Source: G020353115 sp964389685 | GTDB taxonomy: Bacteria > Bacteroidota > Bacteroidia > Bacteroidales > VadinHA17 | Assembly: GCA_964389685.1 (NCBI GenBank) | Contig: CAYMFM010000029.1 | Location: forward strand, 1-43,919 | Length of the DNA stretch: 43,919 bases | Reading direction: 5' to 3' | Shown here: positions 6,891 to 15,521 of the stretch, in pieces | How positions within the stretch are numbered: the first letter of the stretch is position 1 | Layout: each line of letters begins with the position of its first letter | Translations under genes and position numbers: made by a program | The notes under the pieces: generated by a model | Told to the model about the DNA's origin: nothing | The model's input: the letters and a program-made list of their open reading frames with translations, nothing else | Databases searched by the model: none

Positions 6891-8651
6891 TTAATACTTC
6901 CAACTTGTAAGATCTGCCCCGGCAGGTGCTGATTCTTTAATTCTTTTCAGGATTTTTGGAACATACATCTGGTTGTATCGAAGTCTGGAGAGGTGGTTGG
7001 GCCTTGTTTGATCACCGTTCCAGCAATGTTCGGCACGGTCTCCATAATCCACTTCCCCGGCATAATAGGGATCCGTGGTATTTTCCAGGAACTCCTCCAT
7101 CAGGTAGACGGCATTGTTGAGGTAGTAGGTATCCATATCTCCGCAATAGACGTGGATCTTTCCTTCCAGTTTCGGACCCAGGGTTTCCCAGTCCCGTTCG
7201 AGGATGTACCTCAGATCATAATGCTCTTTCCAGTAATCAGCTACAGTTGAATCGATTTCTCCGGTGAGTTTGTTCCAGATCGGTTCAGGATAACCATCCT
7301 CACCGACGGGAGAATAGACAGCCTGCCAGATGTCCCACTGTCCGCCCGAACGACTATTGGTTCCCAGCACCAGTTCCAGGAGATTATCATCCATCAGGGT
7401 GTTGCTTACTTCTCCAAGGTAATTTCTTCTTCCCGGGCGGAATGTTTTTTTGTATTTGCTATCCAGGAAGTATGCATTTTTATGTTTGTAAATGTTCACC
7501 AGTGTATATGCCCGGAAATCGATCGGGTCGGGGCAGGCTGCGAAGCAGCCATTGTAATCATCGGGATAGAACACCTGGACAGCGAGGGCTTCCCAGCCAC
7601 CCGTAGAGCCACCATAAAGAAACCGTGCCCAGCCTTCACCAATTCCCCGGAAACGTTTTTCTACTTCCGGGATCAATTCATGGGTAATGGCATCTCCATA
7701 TGGACCCAGGTTAGCGGAATTCACAGCATAGCTATCGTCGTAAAAAGGATTGGCATGTTGTACCTCGATGATCAGCATCCGTGGAAAATCGGGACCTGTC
7801 CATTCTTTATAAAACTGATAGGCTGCCTCCTGCTGTATCCTGTTGTATCCGTTTACATCAAAACGGGCACTGTAATCTGCTTCGAGGTCCGGATCCGGGG
7901 GTGTTTCACTGAATCCACCGAAGTCACGTGGAAAATGACCGTGAAAGATACAGATCGGATAGTGTGCTTCGGGATGTTCGTCAAAGCCTTCCGGCAGCAA
8001 TACGTGTGCACCAAGGTACATGGGCTGTCCCCAGAAATCCGAAAGCAGTTTACTCTGGATCTTAATGTGTTTGATATACTTTGTGTCTTCCGGTTCTTCA
8101 ATGGGAGGATTGACCTGGTCGAGGGTTATCCTGATCTCCTCCTTTTTCGAAGGATCATAATGAATGAGGAATGGGGTACTATACAAATTCCCGGGAGCAA
8201 TTCTCCATTGCTGCCCCTCCCCCCGTTCCATGGGTAATTTGATGGTGTGCTCATGGACAGGTGTAACCGTTTCGTATTTATGCAGCAATGCCTGCACGTA
8301 ATAATCACCTTCCGGTATAGTTACCATATTTTCAATGGGATAACCATAAACATCGTCAGGGATTATCACTTCATTCCCGGTCTCCCAGGATTCCACGTTA
8401 GTTCCGAACACAAGCTGGGTGTTTGGTCCGGAACTGACCTGATACCGGGGTTCTCTTTCGTTGTTATCGGCAAGGAATAACAGGAGCCTGCCATCCAGGG
8501 CGTCCTGATGCAACTCCTCTGCTGCGGTGACGATAAATGATACCGATGTTCCCTCATCCCCGGCAGGTACTGAGCAGGATAGCATGATAATACATACTAC
8601 CGGCATGAACAGGAACAATTGAATAATTAGGAAAGGTTTTCTGTTTTTCAT
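6891..8651 (-). CDS. Lipoprotein alpha/beta-hydrolase (esterase family)
   Basis: A 586-residue protein with signal peptide and lipobox IIMLSC (Cys26). Residues about 35-185 form an all-beta N-terminal region with no clear name. The C-terminal part, about 195-570, is an alpha/beta hydrolase related to the putative esterase family. It has a GGSTGG nucleophile elbow (Ser349), a possible acid Asp505 or Asp507 (CGDMDTYY) and a possible catalytic His542 (DRAEHCWNGD) or His553. The HGHFPRDFGG segment near 237-246 resembles an oxyanion-hole loop. The substrate cannot be read; acetylated or feruloylated glycans and peptides are all possible. It is monocistronic on the minus strand and not next to any SusCD pair. 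Confidence 0.85.
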   Translation of the reverse strand: MKNRKPFLIIQLFLFMPVVCIIMLSCSVPAGDEGTSVSFIVTAAEELHQDALDGRLLLFLADNNEREPRYQVSSGPNTQLVFGTNVESWETGNEVIIPDDVYGYPIENMVTIPEGDYYVQALLHKYETVTPVHEHTIKLPMERGEGQQWRIAPGNLYSTPFLIHYDPSKKEEIRITLDQVNPPIEEPEDTKYIKHIKIQSKLLSDFWGQPMYLGAHVLLPEGFDEHPEAHYPICIFHGHFPRDFGGFSETPPDPDLEADYSARFDVNGYNRIQQEAAYQFYKEWTGPDFPRMLIIEVQHANPFYDDSYAVNSANLGPYGDAITHELIPEVEKRFRGIGEGWARFLYGGSTGGWEALAVQVFYPDDYNGCFAACPDPIDFRAYTLVNIYKHKNAYFLDSKYKKTFRPGRRNYLGEVSNTLMDDNLLELVLGTNSRSGGQWDIWQAVYSPVGEDGYPEPIWNKLTGEIDSTVADYWKEHYDLRYILERDWETLGPKLEGKIHVYCGDMDTYYLNNAVYLMEEFLENTTDPYYAGEVDYGDRAEHCWNGDQTRPNHLSRLRYNQMYVPKILKRIKESAPAGADLTSWKY

Positions 8652-9052
8652 GGCAGTGAATTTTGTTTCTGTTAAAGATAGGAAAAAAGTTAATCGTTAA
8701 TGGAAAAATGTTAATTGCCTTTGGCAAATCAGATGATAAGCTTCAGAAGCAGATGAAATGTTGGGCAACGTTCCAATTTTTGAATTCATTTCTTAGTTCA
8801 CTTCATCATTAGGCGTTCTTTAAACCCCTTTAGGGGTGACATGTTTTTAGAAAGAATCGCAAGGAATCATTTCAGGTCCAACTGCAATGATATTTAACGG
8901 GAAATCCTTCCATGGAGCGCAACTCTCCATACATGTATTAGAAAGACACAATTCGGAAGGAGATGGATAATATGTGCAATATATGACTAGTGAATGACAG
9001 ACATTGAGCGCAGTGAATAACTATTGTATGACAGTTCCTCTTCAGGAACGAA
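8652..9052. other. Intergenic region with degenerate repeats
   Basis: No gene is supported. It should contain the promoter of the esterase gene near 8652-8720. It also holds a small ACCCC-TTTA-GGGGT hairpin at about 8825-8837 and a 30-base block at 8900-8929 matching 174-203 at 26 of 30 positions. Confidence 0.5.
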
Positions 9053-10297
9053 TTAATTCACCTGTGCAAGGGTTTCCTTGGAGTATTTACCGGCTTTCAG
9101 TTTTGCCTGCACTTCTGCGAAGGCTTTGACAGTATAATCCGCCTGTTCCAGGGTATGAAGGGCTGTTGGTATCAATCGCAGGAGGAATACTCCTTTGGGT
9201 ACGACGGGATAGATCACCATGGAGCAGAAGATGTTATAGTTTTCCCTCAGGTCCATGGCGATGTTGGTTGCTTCGGCCACGCCACCGGTAAAGATAACAG
9301 GGGTAACCGGGGATTCGGTATTGCCCAGGTTACAGCCAGCCTTTCTGAGGCCGCTCTGCAGTGCATGCACAATTTTCCACAGGTTTTCCCTCAATTCAGG
9401 GTGTGTCTTTAATAACTCCAGTCGTTTCAAGGCTCCGATGACCATCGGCATTGGCAGTGATTTGGCAAAGATCTGGGATCTCATATTGTAGGCAAGATAG
9501 CTGATCACATCTTCTTCGCCTGCAACAAATCCTCCAATGCCTGCCATGGCTTTGGCGAACGTTCCGAAATAGAGATCGATCTGATCCTGGACACCCATGT
9601 GTTCTCCCGTACCTGCTCCGGTGGGTCCCATTGTTCCAAAACCGTGTGCATCGTCAACCAGCAGACGGAAATTGTATTTCTTTTTATAAGCAACCATATC
9701 CTTCAGTTTCCCCAGGTCTCCTGCCATGCCAAACACACCTTCCGTAATCACCAGGATTCCTCCAAAGGTTTTTTCGGTGAGTTTTGTTGCATGTTCCAGT
9801 TGCTTCCCAAAGTTTTCCATGTCGTTGTGGGGGTAGACGTACCGTTTTCCCATATGGAGTCTGGATCCATCAAGTATACAGGCGTGGGATTCGGAATCGT
9901 ATACGATCACATCATTTCTTCCGACCAGTGCATCGATAATGGAGACCATTCCCATGTAGCCGTAATTGAGGAGGTAGGCACTCTGTTTTCCGGCAAATTC
10001 AGCCAGTTTCTGCTCCAGTTCCTCATGTTTTGCGGTTTGTCCGGACATCATCCTGGCTCCCATAGGGTAAGCAAGTCCATACTCTTTCGCTGCCCGGGCA
10101 TCCACCTCCCTGACTTCAGGATGGTTTGCCAGTCCGATGTAATTATTAAGGCTCCAGGTGAGTACTTCTTTACCCCTGAACTTCATTTTTGGGGCAATAT
10201 CGCCTTCCAGTTTAGGAAACATAAAATAGCCATGAGCTGCCTTCTGGTACTGCCCAAGTGCTCCTCGTTCCTTTTTGATTTTATCGAAAATATCCAC
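9053..10297 (-). CDS. PLP-dependent alpha-oxoamine synthase (serine palmitoyltransferase / KBL family)
   Basis: A 414-residue fold-type I PLP enzyme of the family that condenses an amino acid with an acyl thioester, with loss of CO2. Landmarks from the chosen start: NNYIGLANHP near 51-60, the PMGARMMSG glycine-rich segment, SESHAC with His138 stacking over PLP, VDDAHG with Asp215 and His218, and Lys249 in TFAKAMAGIGG as the Schiff-base lysine. The frame opens at a TTG (10333), but GTG 10297 gives the VDIFDKI start I expect for this family, so I prefer it. Related Bacteroidota enzymes make ketosphinganine or sulfonolipid (cysteate-derived) backbones; glycine C-acetyltransferase and 8-amino-7-oxononanoate synthase are alternatives. 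Exact substrate is undetermined. Confidence 0.9.
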   Translation of the reverse strand: MDIFDKIKKERGALGQYQKAAHGYFMFPKLEGDIAPKMKFRGKEVLTWSLNNYIGLANHPEVREVDARAAKEYGLAYPMGARMMSGQTAKHEELEQKLAEFAGKQSAYLLNYGYMGMVSIIDALVGRNDVIVYDSESHACILDGSRLHMGKRYVYPHNDMENFGKQLEHATKLTEKTFGGILVITEGVFGMAGDLGKLKDMVAYKKKYNFRLLVDDAHGFGTMGPTGAGTGEHMGVQDQIDLYFGTFAKAMAGIGGFVAGEEDVISYLAYNMRSQIFAKSLPMPMVIGALKRLELLKTHPELRENLWKIVHALQSGLRKAGCNLGNTESPVTPVIFTGGVAEATNIAMDLRENYNIFCSMVIYPVVPKGVFLLRLIPTALHTLEQADYTVKAFAEVQAKLKAGKYSKETLAQVN

Positions 10298-10492
10298 GGT
10301 GTTTGATTTAAGAGTTAGTATTGTAACCGACAAAGGTATTGAATTTTAAAAATCTAACAAGCGCTCCAAAGTAAAAATCTGCAGTATGGATCACCGAAAA
10401 CCGGATTACTATTCCACATCCGGTTTCCAGCCGTTCTTACAAAAACCGGACAGGGAAAATAAATCCATTTTTTTATCCGTTTTATATTTGTA

Positions 10493-10500
10493 ATTCATTC
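10493..10500 (+). promoter_or_regulatory. Candidate Bacteroidota -7 element for the bamD operon
   Basis: TATATTTG fits the TAnnTTTG -7 consensus described for Bacteroidota housekeeping promoters and lies 36 bases upstream of the bamD start. No convincing TTTG -33 element is at the usual spacing, so the call is tentative. Confidence 0.4.
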
Positions 10501-10535
10501 CAAAAGAGTAATTTTGCAAAATCTTTTTCGGAAGT

Positions 10536-11342
10536 ATGAAAATCAGGATACTTTTCATCATTACAGGCTTTGTTTTAGTAACCGCTTCATGCGCTTATGA
10601 GAAAGTTATAAAAAGTGGTGACTGGGACTTTAAGTACATCAAAGCCATGGAATATTACGATAAGGGTGAGTATGTTAAAGCCACCACGCTGCTGGAACAA
10701 TTAAAACCGCGATTGCGCGGGTCCAATAAAACAGAAGAATTGAGTTTTTATCATGCCATGAGCTATTACCTGATGAGTGATTACATCATGGCAGGACACT
10801 ATTTCAGGACGTTTGTGAAGACGTTTTTTCACAGCCCTCGTGCAGAAGAGGCAGATTTTCTGGCAGCTTATTGTTACTACCTGATGTCTCCACGACCCAA
10901 TCTGGATCAGGAGAATACATACAATGCCATTAACTCTTTTACGCTGTTTAAATCCAAGTTCCCAAACAGCGACCGGGTTTTGGAATGCGATCGTCTGATT
11001 GCAGAGCTGGAGGAGAAACTGGTGGAAAAATCATACATGACAGCCAAGCTCTATTTTGACCTTGGCAATTACAAAGCAGCCATGGTTGCTTTGCGAACCA
11101 GTCTGACTGAATATCCCGATACTAAATTCAGGGAGGAGCTGATGTTCCTGCGCCTGAAATCAAGCTACCTGCTTGCCGAGAACAGTGTGATTGAAAAGCA
11201 ACAGGAACGTTATCAGTCAGCGGTCGATGAATATTATTCATTTCTTGATGAGTTCCCGGAAAGCGAATACATCAAAGAGGCCGAAAAAATTTACTCATCA
11301 GTACAGGAAAAAATAACAGAACAGGATATTAACGTAAATTAA
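10536..11342 (+). CDS. bamD: Outer membrane protein assembly factor BamD
   Basis: A 268-residue lipoprotein (lipobox VTASC, Cys19) made of TPR-like helical pairs, as in BamD/YfiO. It has AMEYYDKGEYVKATTLLEQL, then SYYLMSDYIMAGHYFRTFVKTFFHSPRAEEA, then AINSFTLFKSKFPNSDRV, and later SAVDEYYSFLDEFPESEY. Length and motif order match the family. It is a peripheral lipoprotein of the BAM complex that inserts beta-barrel proteins such as SusC into the outer membrane. It heads a tight plus-strand cluster: rpoZ starts one base after its stop, followed by coaBC, porD and recN. Confidence 0.92.
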   Translation: MKIRILFIITGFVLVTASCAYEKVIKSGDWDFKYIKAMEYYDKGEYVKATTLLEQLKPRLRGSNKTEELSFYHAMSYYLMSDYIMAGHYFRTFVKTFFHSPRAEEADFLAAYCYYLMSPRPNLDQENTYNAINSFTLFKSKFPNSDRVLECDRLIAELEEKLVEKSYMTAKLYFDLGNYKAAMVALRTSLTEYPDTKFREELMFLRLKSSYLLAENSVIEKQQERYQSAVDEYYSFLDEFPESEYIKEAEKIYSSVQEKITEQDINVN

Positions 11343-11343
11343 T

Positions 11344-11664
11344 ATGGATTATAAGAAATCGAAAGCACCGGTGACAACCATTACACGGAACATGGAAAAC
11401 CTTGACAAGGACACTGGAAATATCTATGAAACAATCAATATCTGCTCGAAAAGAGCGAATCAGATCAGTGTTGAGCTGAAGCAGGAACTGAACCGCAAAC
11501 TGGAGGAGTTTGCCTATTATACTGACAACCTGGAAGAGGTATTTGAAAACCGGGAACAGATCGAGATCTCCAAGTTTTACGAAAGGCTGCCAAAACCGTC
11601 CCTGATTTCTTTGGAAGAGTACGCAGAAGGTCAGATCTACTACAGGAATCCTGAAAAGGAATAA
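11344..11664 (+). CDS. rpoZ: DNA-directed RNA polymerase omega subunit, Bacteroidota type
   Basis: A 106-residue protein closely matching the Bacteroidota omega/Rpb6-like subunit as I recall it. It has GNIYETINICSKRANQIS near 26-43, followed by LEEVFENREQIEISKFYE and the PKPSLISLEEYAEGQIYYRNP C-terminus. The subunit assists assembly and stability of core RNA polymerase. The start codon follows the bamD stop by a single base, so the two are translated from one transcript, and coaBC begins 15 bases after its stop. Confidence 0.9.
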   Translation: MDYKKSKAPVTTITRNMENLDKDTGNIYETINICSKRANQISVELKQELNRKLEEFAYYTDNLEEVFENREQIEISKFYERLPKPSLISLEEYAEGQIYYRNPEKE

Positions 11665-11679
11665 ACAGATCGTTACAAC

Positions 11680-12255
11680 ATGCTCAAAGGCAAGAAGATA
11701 TTGCTGGGTATCACCGGGAGTATTGCCGCTTATAAAGCAGCAACCATTACCAGGTTGCTGGTAAAACAGGGAGCGGAAGTCCAGGTGGTGATGACCCCTC
11801 TTGCGAAGGAATTCATTACGCCACTCACCATGGCTACCCTGTCGAAGAAACCCATCCTGATTGATTTTTTTGATCCGGAGAGCGGCGATTGGAATAGCCA
11901 TATTGATTTGGGCACATGGGCTGATTTGTTTCTTATTGCCCCTGCTACGGCCAATACCCTGGCAAAAATGGCGCACGGCATTGCCGATAACCTGTTGTTG
12001 ACTACTTACCTTTCCGCCCGGTGTCCGGTCTTTATTGCCCCTGCCATGGACCGGGATATGTTTAACCATCCCGCCACCGCGAAAAACATTGAAATACTTA
12101 CATCCAACGGAAGTCGGGTTATCGATGTGGGCTCCGGAGAACTGGCAAGCGGACTAATCGGGGAGGGAAGGATGGAGGAGCCGGAAAAGATCGCAGAGAT
12201 AATATCCGGCTATTTCGGATCAAAAAAAAAAAGGAAAACCCATCCTGAAAGGTAA
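11680..12255 (+). CDS. coaBC: CoaC half of coaBC (phosphopantothenoylcysteine decarboxylase), frame ends early
   Basis: The first 184 codons encode an intact CoaC flavoprotein domain: GITGSIAAYKAA at the start, SHIDLG with the expected catalytic His, the FMN-binding APATANTLAKMAHGIADNLL and the substrate motif PAMDRDMFNHP. The late GSGELASGLIGEGRM carries Ser where Escherichia coli Dfp has the catalytic Cys; I recall this as normal in some lineages. CoaC decarboxylates phosphopantothenoylcysteine in coenzyme A synthesis. At an A11 run (12222-12232) the frame leaves the CoaB frame and stops at 12255 after a short unrelated tail. With A10 the gene would be one 403-residue coaBC of normal length. 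Confidence 0.88.
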   Translation: MLKGKKILLGITGSIAAYKAATITRLLVKQGAEVQVVMTPLAKEFITPLTMATLSKKPILIDFFDPESGDWNSHIDLGTWADLFLIAPATANTLAKMAHGIADNLLLTTYLSARCPVFIAPAMDRDMFNHPATAKNIEILTSNGSRVIDVGSGELASGLIGEGRMEEPEKIAEIISGYFGSKKKRKTHPER

Positions 12256-12892
12256 GAAATTCCTCATAACAGCGGGTCCAACCTACGAAGCAATAGATCC
12301 TGTGCGATTTATCGGGAATCATTCCACGGGCAAAATGGGCGTTGCCCTGGCTGAAACAGCCGCTGAACTGGGTGCAAAAGTAACATTGGTCCTGGGTCCG
12401 GGATCGGTGCTTCCATCAGGAAAAGGTATTGATATTATCCCGGTTGTTTCAACAAGCGAGATGAAGGAAGCCTGCATGAACATTTTCCCTCAATGCGATT
12501 GTGCCATCATGGCTGCCGCCGTGAGTGATTTCAAACCCGAAAAAATTCACGCTCAGAAAGTAAAAAGGGGAGAAAAAGGTTGGGTGATCCGCCTGAAACC
12601 AACGGATGACATTGCCTTTTCCCTCGGGAAGATCAAGAAAAGAGGACAGCTTCTGGTTGGATTTGCACTGGAGAGCCGGGATGAGATACAGAACGCCAGG
12701 AAGAAAAGGGAAAAGAAAAACTTTGATTTTATTGTCCTTAATTCCCTGGCAGATCCCGGTGCCGGTTTCGGATACGATACAAACAAGATCAGTATCCTCG
12801 ACCGGGACAATAATATCCTGCATTTCGAGTTAAAATCAAAAAAGGATGTAGCAAAGGACATCCTGAAAAAGGTGGAAGAATATCTTGTATGA
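12233..12892 (+). CDS. coaBC: CoaB half of coaBC (phosphopantothenate-cysteine ligase), in the shifted frame
   Basis: This frame encodes the complete CoaB synthetase domain: ITAGPTYEAIDPVRFIGNHS then TGKMG, AAAVSDFKPEKIHAQKVKRG, FALES and VLNSL. CoaB joins cysteine to 4'-phosphopantothenate with CTP. Between the last in-frame stop (12201 region) and the ITAGPT motif there is no ATG, GTG or TTG. The first conventional start (GTG 12302) would remove the nucleotide-binding motif. Expression as a functional domain therefore requires fusion to the CoaC half through frame correction at the A11 run. The stop overlaps the next start (ATGA at 12889). Confidence 0.85.
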   Translation, partial: GKPILKGKKFLITAGPTYEAIDPVRFIGNHSTGKMGVALAETAAELGAKVTLVLGPGSVLPSGKGIDIIPVVSTSEMKEACMNIFPQCDCAIMAAAVSDFKPEKIHAQKVKRGEKGWVIRLKPTDDIAFSLGKIKKRGQLLVGFALESRDEIQNARKKREKKNFDFIVLNSLADPGAGFGYDTNKISILDRDNNILHFELKSKKDVAKDILKKVEEYLV

Positions 12893-13797
12893 AAAGAAGA
12901 ATCATCATACTGGTTTTGTTGTTGCTAACCCCTTTCCTCCTCCGGAGCCAGGATTTGAGGTGTAACATTCAACTGGTTACCCAGCAGATCCAGGGTACAA
13001 ATAAACAGATATTCCAGACCCTTCAGACAGCCATGTATGAGTTCATGAACAACCGGAACTGGACCAATCATGTATATGAATACAACGAGCGGATCGAATG
13101 TACGATATTAATAAACCTTACCGAACAGCTGGGGGCAGATGAGTTCAAGGGTACGATCCATATCCAGTCAAGCCGGCCGGCTTATAATTCAACCTACAAC
13201 ACTACGATGATCAATTTTCAGGATAACGATTTTCGTTTCCGGTACCTCGAATTTGAACCGCTCGAGTTTAACGAGCAGACCCACCTCTCAAACCTGACTT
13301 CCGTCCTGGCATTTTATGCCTACATCATCATTGGTCTGGATTATGATTCGTTTTCCCCGGAAGGGGGAACACCCTATTTCCAGAAAGCCGAAGCCATTGT
13401 AAACAACGCACAGAATGTTGTTGAACCGGGATGGAAACCCTATGATGGTGCCAGAAATAAGAATCGGTACTGGCTGATCAAGAATATACTCGACGATGAA
13501 TACCGGTCGATACGTCAGTTTTTTTACAGGTACCACAGGCTTGGCCTCGACCTGATGGACAGCAAAGTGAATGAGGGCAGAGCCGAAATAGCCGAATCCA
13601 TCCGGCTGCTTCAGGAAGTGTACCGGCGGAAGCCCGATCCATACCTTTTCCTGCTCCAGTTGGTTTTTGATGCCAAAGCGAATGAGTTTGTCAACATCTT
13701 TTCCGAATCTTTTCCTGAAGAGAAACGGCGGGTTGTGACGATCCTTCGGGAGATTGATCCGGCGAACACGGCCAAATATGAAAAAATAATGGAGTAG
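12889..13797 (+). CDS. porD: Type IX secretion system protein PorD (DUF4835 family)
   Basis: A 302-residue exported protein with signal peptide (MKRRIIILVLLLLTPFLLRS). It follows the DUF4835 pattern: LRCNIQLVTQQIQGTNKQIF near the N-terminus, FMNNRNWTNHVYEYNERIEC, SRPAYNSTYNTTMINFQDND, LTSVLAFYAYIIIGLDYDSF, and a C-terminal REIDPANTAKYEKIME. DUF4835 proteins are named PorD in type IX secretion (T9SS) gene sets; the exact biochemical role is poorly defined. It overlaps the coaBC stop by four bases (ATGA) and precedes recN, an order I recall as common in Bacteroidota. A T9SS cargo-type C-terminal domain is seen in the window at 41950-43698. Confidence 0.85.
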   Translation: MKRRIIILVLLLLTPFLLRSQDLRCNIQLVTQQIQGTNKQIFQTLQTAMYEFMNNRNWTNHVYEYNERIECTILINLTEQLGADEFKGTIHIQSSRPAYNSTYNTTMINFQDNDFRFRYLEFEPLEFNEQTHLSNLTSVLAFYAYIIIGLDYDSFSPEGGTPYFQKAEAIVNNAQNVVEPGWKPYDGARNKNRYWLIKNILDDEYRSIRQFFYRYHRLGLDLMDSKVNEGRAEIAESIRLLQEVYRRKPDPYLFLLQLVFDAKANEFVNIFSESFPEEKRRVVTILREIDPANTAKYEKIME

Positions 13798-13859
13798 AAT
13801 CTTGAATACTTACCTCATTTTCCTTAGTTTTAACCTCACTGGTTAATCTCTCCGTGTAA

Positions 13860-15521
13860 ATGCTTAAGTCCTTATTTATAAAGAATTATGTGCTGATCAG
13901 ACACCTGGAAATTGATTTTTATCCAGGCTTTTCCATCATTTCCGGCGAGACAGGAGCGGGGAAATCCATCCTGCTCGGTGCCATATCCCTGATCGTTGGC
14001 CAGAGGGCGGATACAGGTGTCCTCATGGACAAAAAGGAGAAGTGCATCGTGGAGATCCGTTTTACACTGGAAAGCGATGATCTTAAACCTTTTTTTGAAG
14101 AGAATGACCTGGATTATGAAGAAGTCACCGTGATCCGGAGAGAGATTAACAGCAATGGGAAATCCCGGGCCTTTATCAACGATACACCCGTCAACCTGCC
14201 TGTTCTCAGAGAACTGGGGATGAACCTGATCGATATTCATTCCCAGCATCAAAACCTGCTGCTTGGAAATACGCTGTTTCAACTGAAAGTGGTGGATGAT
14301 TTTGCCGGACACTGGAACCTGCTGGAGACTTACGAAGATATCTATATCCGATATAAAAAGCTTGAACAGAGATACCGGGAACTTGTTGAACTGGCTGATA
14401 AGTCAAAAGCAGATCTGGATTACAATCAATTCCAGTTTGATCAGCTTGAAAAGGCAAGGCTGGAAAAGGATGAACAGCAGGAGCTGGAGGAAGAACTGGA
14501 AACCCTGAACCATGCAGAAGAGATAAAAACAAACCTGTCACATGCATCCTTTCTCCTCTCGGAAGATGAAAATGCATTGCTGGTAAAACTGAAAGAGATT
14601 CATTCTCTGGTCCAGAAAGTCGTTCCCTTCATGCCGGCAACCGGGGAGATTGAGAAGCGCCTCGACAGTGCACACATTGAATTGAAAGATCTCGCCTCGG
14701 AAATAGAAAACCTCAGTATCGGTGTGGAGTATAACCCGGAACGGATCCAGGAAATCAGTGATCGACTCGACCTGATCTACAGCCTGCAGCAGAAACACCG
14801 CGTGGATTCGATACCGGATCTGCTTGCAATTAAGGATGAGCTTCAAACCCGGCTGAATGAGATCACCAGCTATGACCAGCAGATTAAAGCCGTTTCATCT
14901 GAACTGGATGAAACAAAACAACAGCTTGAGGCGGAAGCAAAAAAGCTGTCTGATAAACGAAATAACACCATCCCTGAAATTGAAAAGAAAGTCACCCACC
15001 TGTTGAAAGAACTGGCAATCCCCAATGGACGTTTTGCGATCAAGCAATCGAGAACAGAAGATTATACCCCCACGGGCATCGATGAGATTCAATTCCTCTT
15101 TTCAGCCAATAAGCAAAGCCGGTTACAGGATATTGGTACCGTTGCATCCGGAGGGGAAATATCCCGCCTGATGCTCAGCCTGAAATCATTGATCTCACGG
15201 TCTGCTGCGCTGCCAACCATCATTTTTGATGAGATTGATGCCGGTGTGTCCGGGGATACTGCCGATAAGGTGGGACTTCTTATGAGCCAGATGGCAAATG
15301 AAATGCAGGTCATCAACATCACACACCTACCGCAGGTTGCCAGCCGGGGCAAATACCATTACCTTGTATACAAAGAGGATAAGAAAGATTCAACCTATAC
15401 CTACATCAAACTGCTCAACCGGGAGGAACGGATCGTTGAAATAGCAAAACTGCTCAGTGGCGAAGAACTGACCGATGCTGCCCTTAAGAATGCAAAGGAG
15501 CTGTTAAAAGAAAAGTTATAA
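13860..15521 (+). CDS. recN: DNA repair ATPase RecN
   Basis: A 553-residue SMC-like ATPase. Walker A is GETGAGKS at 29-36, with the RecN-typical DIHSQHQNLLL segment near 124-134. A long coiled-coil middle follows, interrupted by a hinge-like part around 200-320. Near the C-terminus come the ABC signature ASGGEISRLMLSLK at about 429 and Walker B PTIIFDEIDAGVSGDTA near 453. The length is normal for RecN, which acts in recombinational repair of double-strand breaks. It is the last gene of the bamD-rpoZ-coaBC-porD-recN cluster, 62 bases after porD. Confidence 0.95.
   Translation: MLKSLFIKNYVLIRHLEIDFYPGFSIISGETGAGKSILLGAISLIVGQRADTGVLMDKKEKCIVEIRFTLESDDLKPFFEENDLDYEEVTVIRREINSNGKSRAFINDTPVNLPVLRELGMNLIDIHSQHQNLLLGNTLFQLKVVDDFAGHWNLLETYEDIYIRYKKLEQRYRELVELADKSKADLDYNQFQFDQLEKARLEKDEQQELEEELETLNHAEEIKTNLSHASFLLSEDENALLVKLKEIHSLVQKVVPFMPATGEIEKRLDSAHIELKDLASEIENLSIGVEYNPERIQEISDRLDLIYSLQQKHRVDSIPDLLAIKDELQTRLNEITSYDQQIKAVSSELDETKQQLEAEAKKLSDKRNNTIPEIEKKVTHLLKELAIPNGRFAIKQSRTEDYTPTGIDEIQFLFSANKQSRLQDIGTVASGGEISRLMLSLKSLISRSAALPTIIFDEIDAGVSGDTADKVGLLMSQMANEMQVINITHLPQVASRGKYHYLVYKEDKKDSTYTYIKLLNREERIVEIAKLLSGEELTDAALKNAKELLKEKL

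Noticed and set aside
7482..8237. A 251-codon plus-strand frame inside the esterase gene
   Set aside because: The esterase on the minus strand has a signal, lipobox and catalytic motifs; this frame has no protein-like features.
9599..10306. A 235-codon plus-strand frame opposite the PLP enzyme
   Set aside because: The opposite strand carries all alpha-oxoamine synthase motifs; this frame is rich in Cys, His and Phe with no recognisable fold.
11329..12069. A 246-codon minus-strand frame over rpoZ and coaBC
   Set aside because: Shadow of two well-recognised plus-strand genes.
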